A stretch of DNA of 64,000 bases from Gimesia algae (GTDB taxonomy: Bacteria > Planctomycetota > Planctomycetia > Planctomycetales > Planctomycetaceae), in contig NZ_CP036343.1 in NCBI RefSeq assembly GCF_007746795.1, positions 4,315,357 through 4,379,356 on the forward strand, read 5' to 3'. The number at the start of each line of letters is the position of its first letter. Positions within the stretch are counted from its first letter, which is position 1. Of the stretch, positions 10,254-17,094 are shown piece by piece. Under the pieces are notes generated by a model. That model ran no database searches, was not told where the DNA came from, and worked only from the letters and a program-made list of their open reading frames with translations. A program made the position numbers and the translations under genes.

Positions 10254-11693
10254 TCATAAAGAATCCGTTTCACTTGCGTCCAGCGAAACAATAATGTGCG
10301 CCACCGTTCCTTTCCCGACTGTCGACTCCAGATGAAATTTCCCCTTAATCAGCGATAGTCGAAACTCGATATTACTCAACCCCATCCCCCCTGCTTTCGA
10401 CAACTGTGTTTCCAGGCGTTGCGGATCAAAACCAACCCCTTCATCTGAGACAGTAATTTCCACTTCCTGATCCGAAAGGGCCTGCATGCGGACATCGGCG
10501 CGTGACGTCTGAGAGTGTTTAACGACATTAAACAGAATCTCACGGATACACTCATAGAGTACAATTTTCGTCAGTTCGGCCTGCGGACTGACAGTTTCAT
10601 CCAGATTCAGCGCCACAGTCAGATTGTACCGTTCCAGCATATTATGCGCTAACCATTCCAGCGCCATTGCCAGCCCCTCTTCATGCAGAACCACCGGATT
10701 CAGTTCTGCTGTCAAGGAACGCGTCACTTCGATACTCTGGTTCAGCAGTTCATCTGCCCGAGTCAATGTCTGCTCTTCTGCTTCAGAATGCGTTCCCTTC
10801 CTGGCAATCTCCAGGTGAATCCGAACTCCGACCAGCAACTGCTGGAGATGGTCATGTAGAATATTGGCGAGTTGGCGACGCTCCTGTTGTGCAGCGACCG
10901 CAACTGCCCGTGTCAGTTCGACCTGCTTTTGTTCGGCCTGCTTTCGTTCGCTGATATCAGTGACGATACCGGCAAAGATTTCAAACTGAGGTAAATCGGT
11001 AACCGACAGTTCAATCGGAATCAAACTACCATCCCGATGGCAGGCTTGCAGTTCACGTCGAGCTCCGACAATATTTGAGATTCCTGTTTCCAGATAATGG
11101 GAAATAAATTGATCGTGATGTTCTCTGACCGACAGCGGCGTGAGCAGACTGATATTCTGACCGATGATTTCTCGAGTCGAATACCCGAACATTTTTTCTG
11201 CGGCGGGATTAAATGACTGAATCATCCCCCGACGATTTATCGTTATCACCGCTTCTATAGCCGCTTCGACAATCGCATTTAACTGAGCCTGTGTTTGACG
11301 TAGCTTGCTGGAAATGTCCCGCTCTGCCCGAATTCGCAGCAGCGAATTCTTAAATAGATCATGGTCGATTGGTTTAATAAAATAATCAGCAATCTCGTTT
11401 CGGAAGGCGAGAACCATTTTCTGTACTTCTGACCGGGAAGTAATAATGACTAACTCGGCATGCTTCGCCTGCTGCTGTATTTGGGAGAGTAAATCGTCCG
11501 TTTTGCCATCGGGTAGCTCATGCTCCAGAATGATCAGAAAATAATCTAACCAGTTATCCCGATTCATCAACTGATCTATGGTTTCCGCGGTATCAACCTG
11601 AAATCCTTCGGTCGACAGTATCTGCATGATCTGTAAACGTGATTCCGGATCAGGTTCGACCAGTAGTACTGAAAATCTCTGTTTGTCTGACAT
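10254..11693 (-). CDS. NarL-type sensor histidine kinase with pseudo-receiver and PAS domains
   Basis: Start taken at the ATG at 11693 (MSDKQRFSVLL), preceded by AAGAGA; an upstream ATG at 11741 would lie inside the repeat element. Domain order in 479 residues: receiver (about 6-122), PAS (135-250), HisKA_3 dimerisation domain with ILHDHLQQLLVG placing the phospho-His at His280, and HATPase (N-box LFNVVKHS, DEGVGF, GMGLSNIEFR). The receiver reads LLVEPDPESR and IILEHELPDG: the phospho-acceptor Asp is replaced by Glu57 and the acidic pair is broken, although Lys107 of the KP motif is kept. This suggests a receiver that is not phosphorylated or mimics phosphorylation. No membrane segment, so a cytoplasmic sensor. 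The likely partner is the NarL-type regulator at 13177-13842. Confidence 0.9.
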   Translation of the reverse strand: MSDKQRFSVLLVEPDPESRLQIMQILSTEGFQVDTAETIDQLMNRDNWLDYFLIILEHELPDGKTDDLLSQIQQQAKHAELVIITSRSEVQKMVLAFRNEIADYFIKPIDHDLFKNSLLRIRAERDISSKLRQTQAQLNAIVEAAIEAVITINRRGMIQSFNPAAEKMFGYSTREIIGQNISLLTPLSVREHHDQFISHYLETGISNIVGARRELQACHRDGSLIPIELSVTDLPQFEIFAGIVTDISERKQAEQKQVELTRAVAVAAQQERRQLANILHDHLQQLLVGVRIHLEIARKGTHSEAEEQTLTRADELLNQSIEVTRSLTAELNPVVLHEEGLAMALEWLAHNMLERYNLTVALNLDETVSPQAELTKIVLYECIREILFNVVKHSQTSRADVRMQALSDQEVEITVSDEGVGFDPQRLETQLSKAGGMGLSNIEFRLSLIKGKFHLESTVGKGTVAHIIVSLDASETDSL

Positions 11694-11727
11694 GTTTCTG
11701 TCTCTTAGAGCAAATAGGGTGAAACTA

Positions 11728-11823
11728 CTAGAGCGCATCACATTTAACCATAGCGTCTCTCAATCTAATATACTCGGTCCAAATGGCCCTGGAGACGCTA
11801 CAGTAAAACTGGACACAGTCTAA
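11728..11823 (+). repeat. Dispersed palindromic element, copy A (96 bp)
   Basis: Begins CTAGAGCGCATCACATTT and ends AAAACTGGACACAGTCTAA. The first 32 and last ~32 bases form an imperfect inverted repeat meeting at GCGTCTC/GAGACGC; a small inner hairpin (GGTCC-AAAT-GGCCC) lies between them. About 88 of 96 bases match copy C by eye. It ends 34 nt upstream of the histidine kinase start codon. Confidence 0.9.
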
Positions 11824-12210
11824 GTCAGCTACTGCAAAACCAATCATTAGCGGAACGTTTTAAATGAGTAATTCCTGCCGGGTACAAGGGTCCCCTCTGG
11901 GGAATTCCCCTATGAAACAACTGCTGATTTTCCGATTTCAGCAATGACACGGGTCTTATAAGCTATTTCCACTGGCATCCGGAGTCAAACAAAAGGAATT
12001 ATAGAATGTTTGTTGGTGTTATCTGAGTATCCTCAGCGATTTCTTGTGACATTATCGCACGTTACTTTGCTTTTCATACAGACGAAACAGGAACTTAATG
12101 AATGTTGCGATAATAAGAGTGTTGAAGCGATCTCCCAGCCCCCTGACCTCCCAATGCTATGATAGCTTATTTTCTTTGTCGGAATCACAATAATAAATAA
12201 GGAGACCACT
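11824..12210. other. Intergenic region between kinase and BON gene
   Basis: No convincing gene is visible. It holds the first copy of the GGGAWTTMCCCTAY motif, listed separately, and the promoter region for the rightward BON gene. The ribosome site AAGGAG ends 6-7 nt before the GTG at 12211. Confidence 0.6.
11898..11912 (+). promoter_or_regulatory. Stress-cluster inverted-repeat motif, site 1
   Basis: TGGGG-AATTC-CCCTA, containing the 12-base perfect palindrome GGGGAATTCCCC. It shares the 14-mer GGGAWTTMCCCTAY with sites 2 and 3. It lies between the leftward kinase (205 nt away) and the rightward BON gene (about 300 nt away). A regulator binding site is inferred from recurrence and symmetry. 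Confidence 0.55.
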
Positions 12211-12591
12211 GTGAAACTGCAGAATAAAACACGAATCCAGTTCAATTCCAGTCCGGATCGGCAGCTCAAATTACGGATCAGGAGGATATTGCATTCTGCA
12301 GGATATGCGGCTTTGAACGCTATTCGAATTGAAGTCCACCACGGAGAAGTTTACCTGGAGGGAATTGTTACTTCTTATTTCATGAAGCAGATGGCTCAAG
12401 TTCGAATCCTGTCATTAAATGAAGTCAGAAAAATTCATAACTTTTTAATCGTGGAAACAGCAGGACCCCAATCCGAAATTAAATTGATCACCGATCAAGC
12501 GAAAGCGATTCAGCACCACTCGCAGCCTGTCCCGCGTATTGACAGATCTAATCGACCGGAGAGTGTCGATGTTTGCTCTGAGAATATTTAA
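12211..12591 (+). CDS. BON domain protein
   Basis: The 126-residue product starts at GTG 12211, supported by an AAGGAG ribosome site. Residues ~18-85 match a BON domain: a helical segment (LKLRIRRILHSAGYAALN), then IRIEVHHGEVYLEGIVTSYF and a final helix-strand ending in HNFLIVE. BON domains bind membranes or ligands and occur in osmotic-stress proteins such as OsmY. There is no signal peptide, so the protein is probably cytoplasmic. The C-terminal ~40 residues are polar and without a recognisable fold. Its stop codon overlaps the stop of the convergent rhodanese-like gene (TTAA). Membership of the surrounding stress cluster suggests induction by stress or oxygen limitation; this is inference. 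Confidence 0.8.
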   Translation: MKLQNKTRIQFNSSPDRQLKLRIRRILHSAGYAALNAIRIEVHHGEVYLEGIVTSYFMKQMAQVRILSLNEVRKIHNFLIVETAGPQSEIKLITDQAKAIQHHSQPVPRIDRSNRPESVDVCSENI

Positions 12592-12992
12592 GACCGGAGA
12601 TCGTCGTTAACAGACTCGAAGGTGTCTGGTTGAGAATAGTAATCCAATATCGACGGTCCATATTCAATCGGGAGCTTTGCAGCACGCCAGTCAATTTTTC
12701 CTGGCTCATAGTCGTAAACGGTCTGATACCCCAATTCCAGCAGACACTGGGTTGCCAGTTCTGACTGGATACATTCAAAATTCAGACTATAGACCACAAT
12801 TGTCTGGCTGCGATCGGGAAACACACGTATGACACGCTCATTAAAGCAGTCACTCAGCGGAACATTGACGGCACCCGGAAGATGATATTCCAGATAGGAC
12901 ACCTCAGGTAATACTTCTACCAGCTTGAGGTCCAGGCATGTCTCCAGTAGCTCCCGTAAATCATTTCTGCTGATCGTCACCATTTGTTCCAT
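12588..12992 (-). CDS. Rhodanese-like domain protein lacking the usual catalytic Cys
   Basis: A single rhodanese-fold domain of 134 residues: an N-terminal helix, LVEVLPEVSYLEYHLPGAVN (the usual form is D-x-R-x4-xGHIPGA), TIVVYSLNFECIQSELA, then LLELGYQTVYDYEPGKIDW. In relatives the active loop begins VVYC; here it reads VVYS (Ser69), although a second Cys (Cys74) is kept. Sulfur transfer by the normal route may therefore be lost, and a binding or regulatory role is possible. M1 has AGGAT almost adjacent; M4 (12983) is an alternative start with better spacing. Site 2 of the shared cluster motif lies about 115 nt upstream, so co-regulation with the BON and CBS genes is plausible. Confidence 0.8.
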   Translation of the reverse strand: MEQMVTISRNDLRELLETCLDLKLVEVLPEVSYLEYHLPGAVNVPLSDCFNERVIRVFPDRSQTIVVYSLNFECIQSELATQCLLELGYQTVYDYEPGKIDWRAAKLPIEYGPSILDYYSQPDTFESVNDDLRS

Positions 12993-13104
12993 ATCCTGTC
13001 ATCAGTGGTCATACACCTGAAGATACTCTCTCCGTTTTAATGCTGAATCGAGTGTAACAACCAGCAGTAGAAGAAATCTACCGGGTAATATTCGAATGCC
13101 CCTA

Positions 13105-13119
13105 TCGGGAATTACCCTA
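13105..13119 (-). promoter_or_regulatory. Stress-cluster inverted-repeat motif, site 2
   Basis: Plus strand TCGGG-AATTA-CCCTA (minus strand TAGGG-TAATT-CCCGA). An additional half-like CCCCTAT lies at 13099-13105. It sits 113 nt upstream of the leftward rhodanese-like gene, the only start codon it could serve nearby. Confidence 0.55.
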
Positions 13120-13176
13120 CTGATACGATACCGTCCCAGATTGACAAAGAACAAAAGACTTTGTGAAATACAGACT

Positions 13177-13842
13177 TCAGTTCTTTTCCAGAACCCATTG
13201 AATCGCATGTCGGGTCAGCGCAGTCGCATTCTCCAGATTCAACTTGTGCTTGATATTTTCCCGATAAGTTTCCACGGTTTTAGAGCTTAAATTCAGTTTC
13301 TGAGCAATCGAACGTGTGGTTTCTCCTTCTCCAATCTGTTCGAATACTTCCAGTTCTCGATCGGAAAGACGTTCGATCGGAGACTGGTCTGAATAATTAT
13401 CAGAACCTATAGAGCGACAAATCATGCGTTCGGTCATCGCAGGGCTTAAAAATACTTTTCCTTTTGAAACCTGGTAGATCGCTTTGACCAACTGCTCCGG
13501 GGCCTGTTGCTTGTTTATAAATCCCAGTGCACCGGCACGTAGAGAGCGCTCTGCGAATAACGATTCATCATGCATTGACACGGTCAACATTTTGATCTGA
13601 CTGAACTGGGCTTTGATATCTTTGATCAACTCCAGACCACTGCCATCTTTCAGTGAAATATCGACAATGATCAGGTCCGGTGGATTCTCCATGATTTTTC
13701 GAATCGCATCGACTTTACTGTCGGCTTCTCCACAGACCTCTAAATCTTCCTGATGTTCAATCAGGCGCGAATATCCTTCCCGGACAATTGGATGGTCGTC
13801 AACGATCATAACCTTCGTCTTCTGCTGTTTTATCTGGCTCAT
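13177..13842 (-). CDS. NarL/FixJ-family response regulator
   Basis: The start is taken at ATG 13842 (MSQIKQQKTKVMIVDDHPIV), which begins just before the receiver; an in-frame upstream ATG at 13923 would add 27 residues unlike the family. The 221-residue protein has a receiver domain with Asp15/Asp16, phospho-acceptor Asp61 (IIVDISLKDGSG) and the conserved Lys (GFINKQQ, where Pro usually follows Lys). A LuxR/GerE helix-turn-helix follows at about 155-215 (LSDRELEVFEQIGEGETTRSIAQKL and SSKTVETYRENIKHKL, quoted in part). It is the natural partner of the HisKA_3 kinase at 10254-11693 and the best candidate to bind the inverted repeats found in three promoter regions of this cluster; that link is inference. 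Confidence 0.92.
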   Translation of the reverse strand: MSQIKQQKTKVMIVDDHPIVREGYSRLIEHQEDLEVCGEADSKVDAIRKIMENPPDLIIVDISLKDGSGLELIKDIKAQFSQIKMLTVSMHDESLFAERSLRAGALGFINKQQAPEQLVKAIYQVSKGKVFLSPAMTERMICRSIGSDNYSDQSPIERLSDRELEVFEQIGEGETTRSIAQKLNLSSKTVETYRENIKHKLNLENATALTRHAIQWVLEKN

Positions 13843-14086
13843 ATATTGATTTCTCAAACCATTTCCTGAACTGAAACATGAAGACACGAAGTCATTTTTA
13901 ACCAGAACCTTGCATCGAGACACACTACATCCAATCGCGTCTTACGACTTATTATGAGTATAACTGTCGGCTCATCGCGCCGGGAAGTTCAGAACCTGAA
14001 GTTCTTTGATTTCCCAAAGTAAATGTCCAGGAATGAAATACTGAGCTCTCATTCATAGAATCAAATTCCATGACTGGAAACGATTT

Positions 14087-14581
14087 TCAATCATTTGGGA
14101 GAGAAGATTCCTCAAAAGCTTCGCGAACACGTTCTATTTCACGATTTTCATTGATGCGTAATTCAGCGAGCAGTCTCTGCAGTTCCAGTAAGGCTTCATT
14201 CCAGTTATGAAATGGAGGCTCTGGCTGTTTGAGACGGTTGCTAAAATCATCGAGCCGGGTGAGAAATTCTTTGTGCTGTTTCTGAAAGTCAGGCACCATG
14301 ATGCAGAACCCCGGTTCCTCGTCCATGAGTGGTTTAAAATACCCCTCCTGTTCTTCATCGTTGAAGTGCTTGGAAAGGAGATCCCGCAAGCCTTCCATCC
14401 GGGTTCCCATTTCCCCATATTTCGGCATACCATGTTCGTCCAGTTCGGCCCACCATTGATTTAAATCCTTAATATGAGACAGAATTTGTTCATGCTCATC
14501 AAGCAGATATTGTAAATGCTCGTGTGATTTTTTCACTGATTCCTCTGGACGCTTCATTTTATATTGATATTTCATACCCAT
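14087..14581 (-). CDS. Hemerythrin-like domain protein
   Basis: The 164-residue protein is predicted to be all-helical. Candidate di-iron ligands are spaced as in hemerythrin-like proteins: HLQYLLDEHEQIL near residue 22, LLSKHFNDEEQEGYF near 69 and FQKQHKEFLTRLDDF near 98. The family binds O2 or senses oxygen, NO or iron, and also includes general helical-bundle stress proteins. The start has AAGGG 4 nt before the ATG. It stands alone in the gap between the regulator and the Hsp20 gene, on the same strand. The assignment as an iron protein rests on His/Glu pattern only. Confidence 0.75.
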   Translation of the reverse strand: MGMKYQYKMKRPEESVKKSHEHLQYLLDEHEQILSHIKDLNQWWAELDEHGMPKYGEMGTRMEGLRDLLSKHFNDEEQEGYFKPLMDEEPGFCIMVPDFQKQHKEFLTRLDDFSNRLKQPEPPFHNWNEALLELQRLLAELRINENREIERVREAFEESSLPND

Positions 14582-15293
14582 GTTTCCCTTTCTCTATCTG
14601 AAACAGATTCCCACCTTTGCAGATTCGATTCCCGTTCTGAAATTCAAGTCAGCATATTGACAATGGCATCCGGCTTCAGAGAAATGCGATTGATTTTCTA
14701 ATCAACAGTCTCTGCTCACTCAACAACGGCCTGATATACCAGTTATCAGCAACTAAAAGTCCCCTCGTGTCCTACTGGCATCAGAGCCGTTCGTCTGCGG
14801 AGGATCAGATAATTTCACACAACTCAATTCACTGGTGAGTGATATTATGCAGCAGGAGCAATACGTTTTGTTTCTGTCAGCAACTGCTGAGCGAATATTA
14901 TCAGACGGCGAGCGTGTTGAATTTTGAGAATCCCCAGAAGCTGCTGCATATCCATTACAGTCCTGCAATGGGAATTAAAAATATAAGTTCACCATTCCAC
15001 TTACTCAATGGTATTCTAAGTCTCAGACAAGGTCCATCACTTATTTCATCAGAAGGATCTGTTCATGCGCCTTAAACATTGGCAATATCTCACTTCGATA
15101 TCTAGCCCCATCCGAAGCAGTTAGATTGCCCTGAACCGTGACCGCTTCAGAGTCTGATGAATCCTGTGCCTGACCACCATGACCAGTCTGAATCCTGAAC
15201 TAATAAACTCGACTACAAAATACTTCGTGTTTTTCGTCACCTGCACGTAACAAAGAGAACATCGCAGGAAATGACTGGCTGAATGGCGAAAAC
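14582..15293. other. Intergenic region without a supported gene
   Basis: About 0.7 kb between the Hsp20 terminator and the hemerythrin-like gene. Short open frames on both strands lack ribosome sites and family signatures. The part next to 14581 should hold the promoter of the hemerythrin-like gene; the rest may be decayed DNA. Confidence 0.5.
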
Positions 15294-15328
15294 AGGTGTG
15301 CCACAAATTTTTGACAAGTGGCACACCT
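15294..15328 (-). terminator. Rho-independent terminator of the Hsp20 gene
   Basis: An 11-bp perfect stem, AGGTGTGCCAC pairing with GTGGCACACCT, with a 13-nt loop. On the minus strand it is followed by TGTTTTCG. It lies 33 nt beyond the Hsp20 stop codon. Confidence 0.75.
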
Positions 15329-15361
15329 TGATTTACAGTTTTGAAATCGACTCCGGAAGAA

Positions 15362-15895
15362 TTATTTTGCGACAGGTTTCACATTGATTTTGTGTGGTTT
15401 CACCGACTCGCACTTGGGTAGTGTGATTTTCAGCACACCATTTTCACAGCTCGCTTCAACCTGATCTTCTTCTACTTCGCAAGGCAATGTGACCGAACGG
15501 GAAAAGCTGCCTGTACTTCGTTCCATACGATGAAACATTTTTCCCTTTTCCTCGTGTTCTTCTTTGCGTTCTCCCGTGATTCGCAGCAGATTCCCAGAGA
15601 CTTCCACATCAATTTCTTCTGGTTGAATACCAGGAACATCCATACATACTTCAATGTGGTTATTCGTTTCTGATACATCCAGAGTCGCGGCATACCCCTT
15701 TGTCAGCCAACCGTTTCCGAAATCATCGGAAAAACGATTCAGCAGATTATCCATCTCATTCCGAAACGATAGAAAGGGAGTCCGTCCCATAAAAGTACTT
15801 AGATCCTGTGTAAAACGTGACAGCGGCCTGGTCTGCACTTTATTCTCAAGGGCTTGACCTGTTTTTTTCTTTTCTGTTGACAGTGTTGTTGCCAT
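15362..15895 (-). CDS. Small heat-shock protein, Hsp20/alpha-crystallin family
   Basis: A 177-residue ATP-independent chaperone. The alpha-crystallin domain runs from about residue 68 to 165: YAATLDVSETNNHIEVCMDV, PGIQPEEIDVEVSGNLLRITGE, GSFSRSVTLPCEVEEDQVEA and CENGVLKITLPKCE. The C-terminal tail carries an HKINVKP motif resembling the I-x-I/V oligomerisation signal. The N-terminal ~65 residues are rich in polar and aromatic residues, including FLSFRNEMDNLLNRFSDDFG, typical of class A bacterial Hsp20. AAGGAG lies 10 nt before the ATG. No CIRCE or HAIR operator was recognised upstream, and the cluster motif found elsewhere is absent from its 170-nt leader. Confidence 0.95.
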   Translation of the reverse strand: MATTLSTEKKKTGQALENKVQTRPLSRFTQDLSTFMGRTPFLSFRNEMDNLLNRFSDDFGNGWLTKGYAATLDVSETNNHIEVCMDVPGIQPEEIDVEVSGNLLRITGERKEEHEEKGKMFHRMERSTGSFSRSVTLPCEVEEDQVEASCENGVLKITLPKCESVKPHKINVKPVAK

Positions 15896-16065
15896 AACTC
15901 ATTTTCTCCTTAAAAAAGAATAGATACAGAAAACAGAACTGATTTCTCAGCATTACTGCAGGAACTGCACATCGCTCATAGCACAACTTGTAGATCTTTG
16001 TCTCTCTAGTCCTGATGTAACTTCCGTTAGTATCTGACTTACCAAACCCCAGTTCACCATACTGC

Positions 16066-16320
16066 TCAGAAGCAGCCGTTTTGGATATGCTGTGCCAGAA
16101 TTTCCTTGATCCGAGAGATATTCGCTTCTTCCTGAGTCTTAATATCTTTCCAGAAGCGTCTCAGGTCTGCATGGCCTTCCGCATTGGCAATATATTGATC
16201 ACAGCGCCATAAAGCATCCAGCCTTTTGCTCAACTCATGAATCATGTCGTGATCGTGGTCGGCACACCCTTTTGTTTCGCCAATATGTTCCATTTGGTGT
16301 TCGGCTACCATTGTCATCAT
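16066..16320 (-). CDS. Small His/Cys-containing helical protein, function unknown
   Basis: The 84-residue protein is not recognised. It is polar and probably helical, with an N-terminal cluster of potential metal ligands (EHQMEHIGETKGCADHDHDM), a central WRCDQYIANAEGHADLRRFW segment and a C-terminal NGCF. It has no signal peptide or membrane segment. It lies between the Hsp20 gene and the CBS gene; its leader runs toward the third copy of the shared cluster motif about 110 nt upstream, which could serve this gene, the CBS gene or both. The composition is compatible with a small metal- or redox-responsive protein, but no function can be claimed. Confidence 0.65.
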   Translation of the reverse strand: MMTMVAEHQMEHIGETKGCADHDHDMIHELSKRLDALWRCDQYIANAEGHADLRRFWKDIKTQEEANISRIKEILAQHIQNGCF

Positions 16321-16430
16321 GCACTCCTTTTTAAGACTGATTTTGAATTAATAAAAACAATCATCACTCTGCACTGAAAATATAATTTCTCAGTCACTAA
16401 AAGAATCAGGGGGAATTGTGATTCATGGAT

Positions 16431-16445
16431 AGGGATTTCCCCTAT
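16431..16445 (+). promoter_or_regulatory. Stress-cluster inverted-repeat motif, site 3
   Basis: AGGGATTTCCCCTAT, preceded by T, giving the perfect arms TAGGG-N5-CCCTA at 16430-16444. A partial copy GGGGGAATT occurs at 16409-16417. It lies between the divergent 84-residue gene (start 16320) and the CBS gene (start 16592). Confidence 0.55.
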
Positions 16446-16591
16446 AAAAATAATCGGTTCAATCACCATTGAGAGAGGATTTACAGACAGGGGTCGTGAA
16501 TGTAAGTTAGAAGTCAGGGTAAAGATCTGTTTCTAGACGCTGCTTTGCAGGTTTAAGTTGTACAATCATGTACCAGATTTGGAGAGAAAAC

Positions 16592-17029
16592 ATGACAGTA
16601 GGACGAATTTGCTCAAGAGAAGTTGATTTAATTGACGCCGATGAATCAGTTCAAGTGGCTGCAGGTCGGATGAATTCCCGTAATGTGGGGACTCTGATTG
16701 TGCTGGATAAGGAATCCCATCCCATTGGCATGATAACTGATCGGGATCTCGCTCTGCGTATTGTCGGAAAGGCACGGGATTCGATTCAAACACTGGTTTC
16801 CGAAGTGATGACCAGATTTCCTGACAATGTCAGCGAAGAAACAACCATTGAGCTGGCACTTTCAAAAATGAGGGCGGGCGGATTTCGCAGGCTCCCCGTA
16901 ATTGATGATGAGGGAAAACTGGTCGGCATGCTGACACTGGATGATATTCTGGAACTGCTCAGTACCGAATTCACAGAAATCGGTAAGTTAATAAAAAAGG
17001 AGAGCCCGACCAGTCTGGCGAAACAATAA
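16592..17029 (+). CDS. CBS domain-pair protein
   Basis: The start at ATG 16592 is preferred over the in-frame ATG at 16568 because GGAGAG sits 5 nt upstream of it. The 145-residue product consists of two CBS domains and little else. The first is about residues 1-60 (TVGRICSREVDLIDADESVQ, MITDRDLALRIVG) and the second 70-130 (TIELALSKMRAGGFRRLPVI, GMLTLDDILELLSTE). Such stand-alone pairs bind adenine nucleotides and act as energy or stress sensors. It closes the stress cluster on the right and has a shared motif 147 nt upstream. The convergent DUF4838 gene ends 65 nt downstream; no clear terminator is visible between them. Confidence 0.92.
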   Translation: MTVGRICSREVDLIDADESVQVAAGRMNSRNVGTLIVLDKESHPIGMITDRDLALRIVGKARDSIQTLVSEVMTRFPDNVSEETTIELALSKMRAGGFRRLPVIDDEGKLVGMLTLDDILELLSTEFTEIGKLIKKESPTSLAKQ

Positions 17030-17094
17030 ACTGCAACTGGTTCAGTAACTCGGTTGTTGAGATTATTCCCTGATCTGACTCAGAGAGTCGATGA

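Noticed and set aside
12033..12269. Minus-strand frame of 78 codons upstream of the BON gene
   Set aside because: Overlaps the promoter and start of the BON gene, has no ribosome site, and no family features.
16066..16085. CTGCT-CAGA-AGCAG stem at the end of the 84-residue gene as terminator
   Set aside because: Short, inside the coding sequence and without a T-run.
17070..17092. Short GACTC-AGA-GAGTC stem after the CBS gene as terminator
   Set aside because: Only 5 bp and no T-run; too weak to call.
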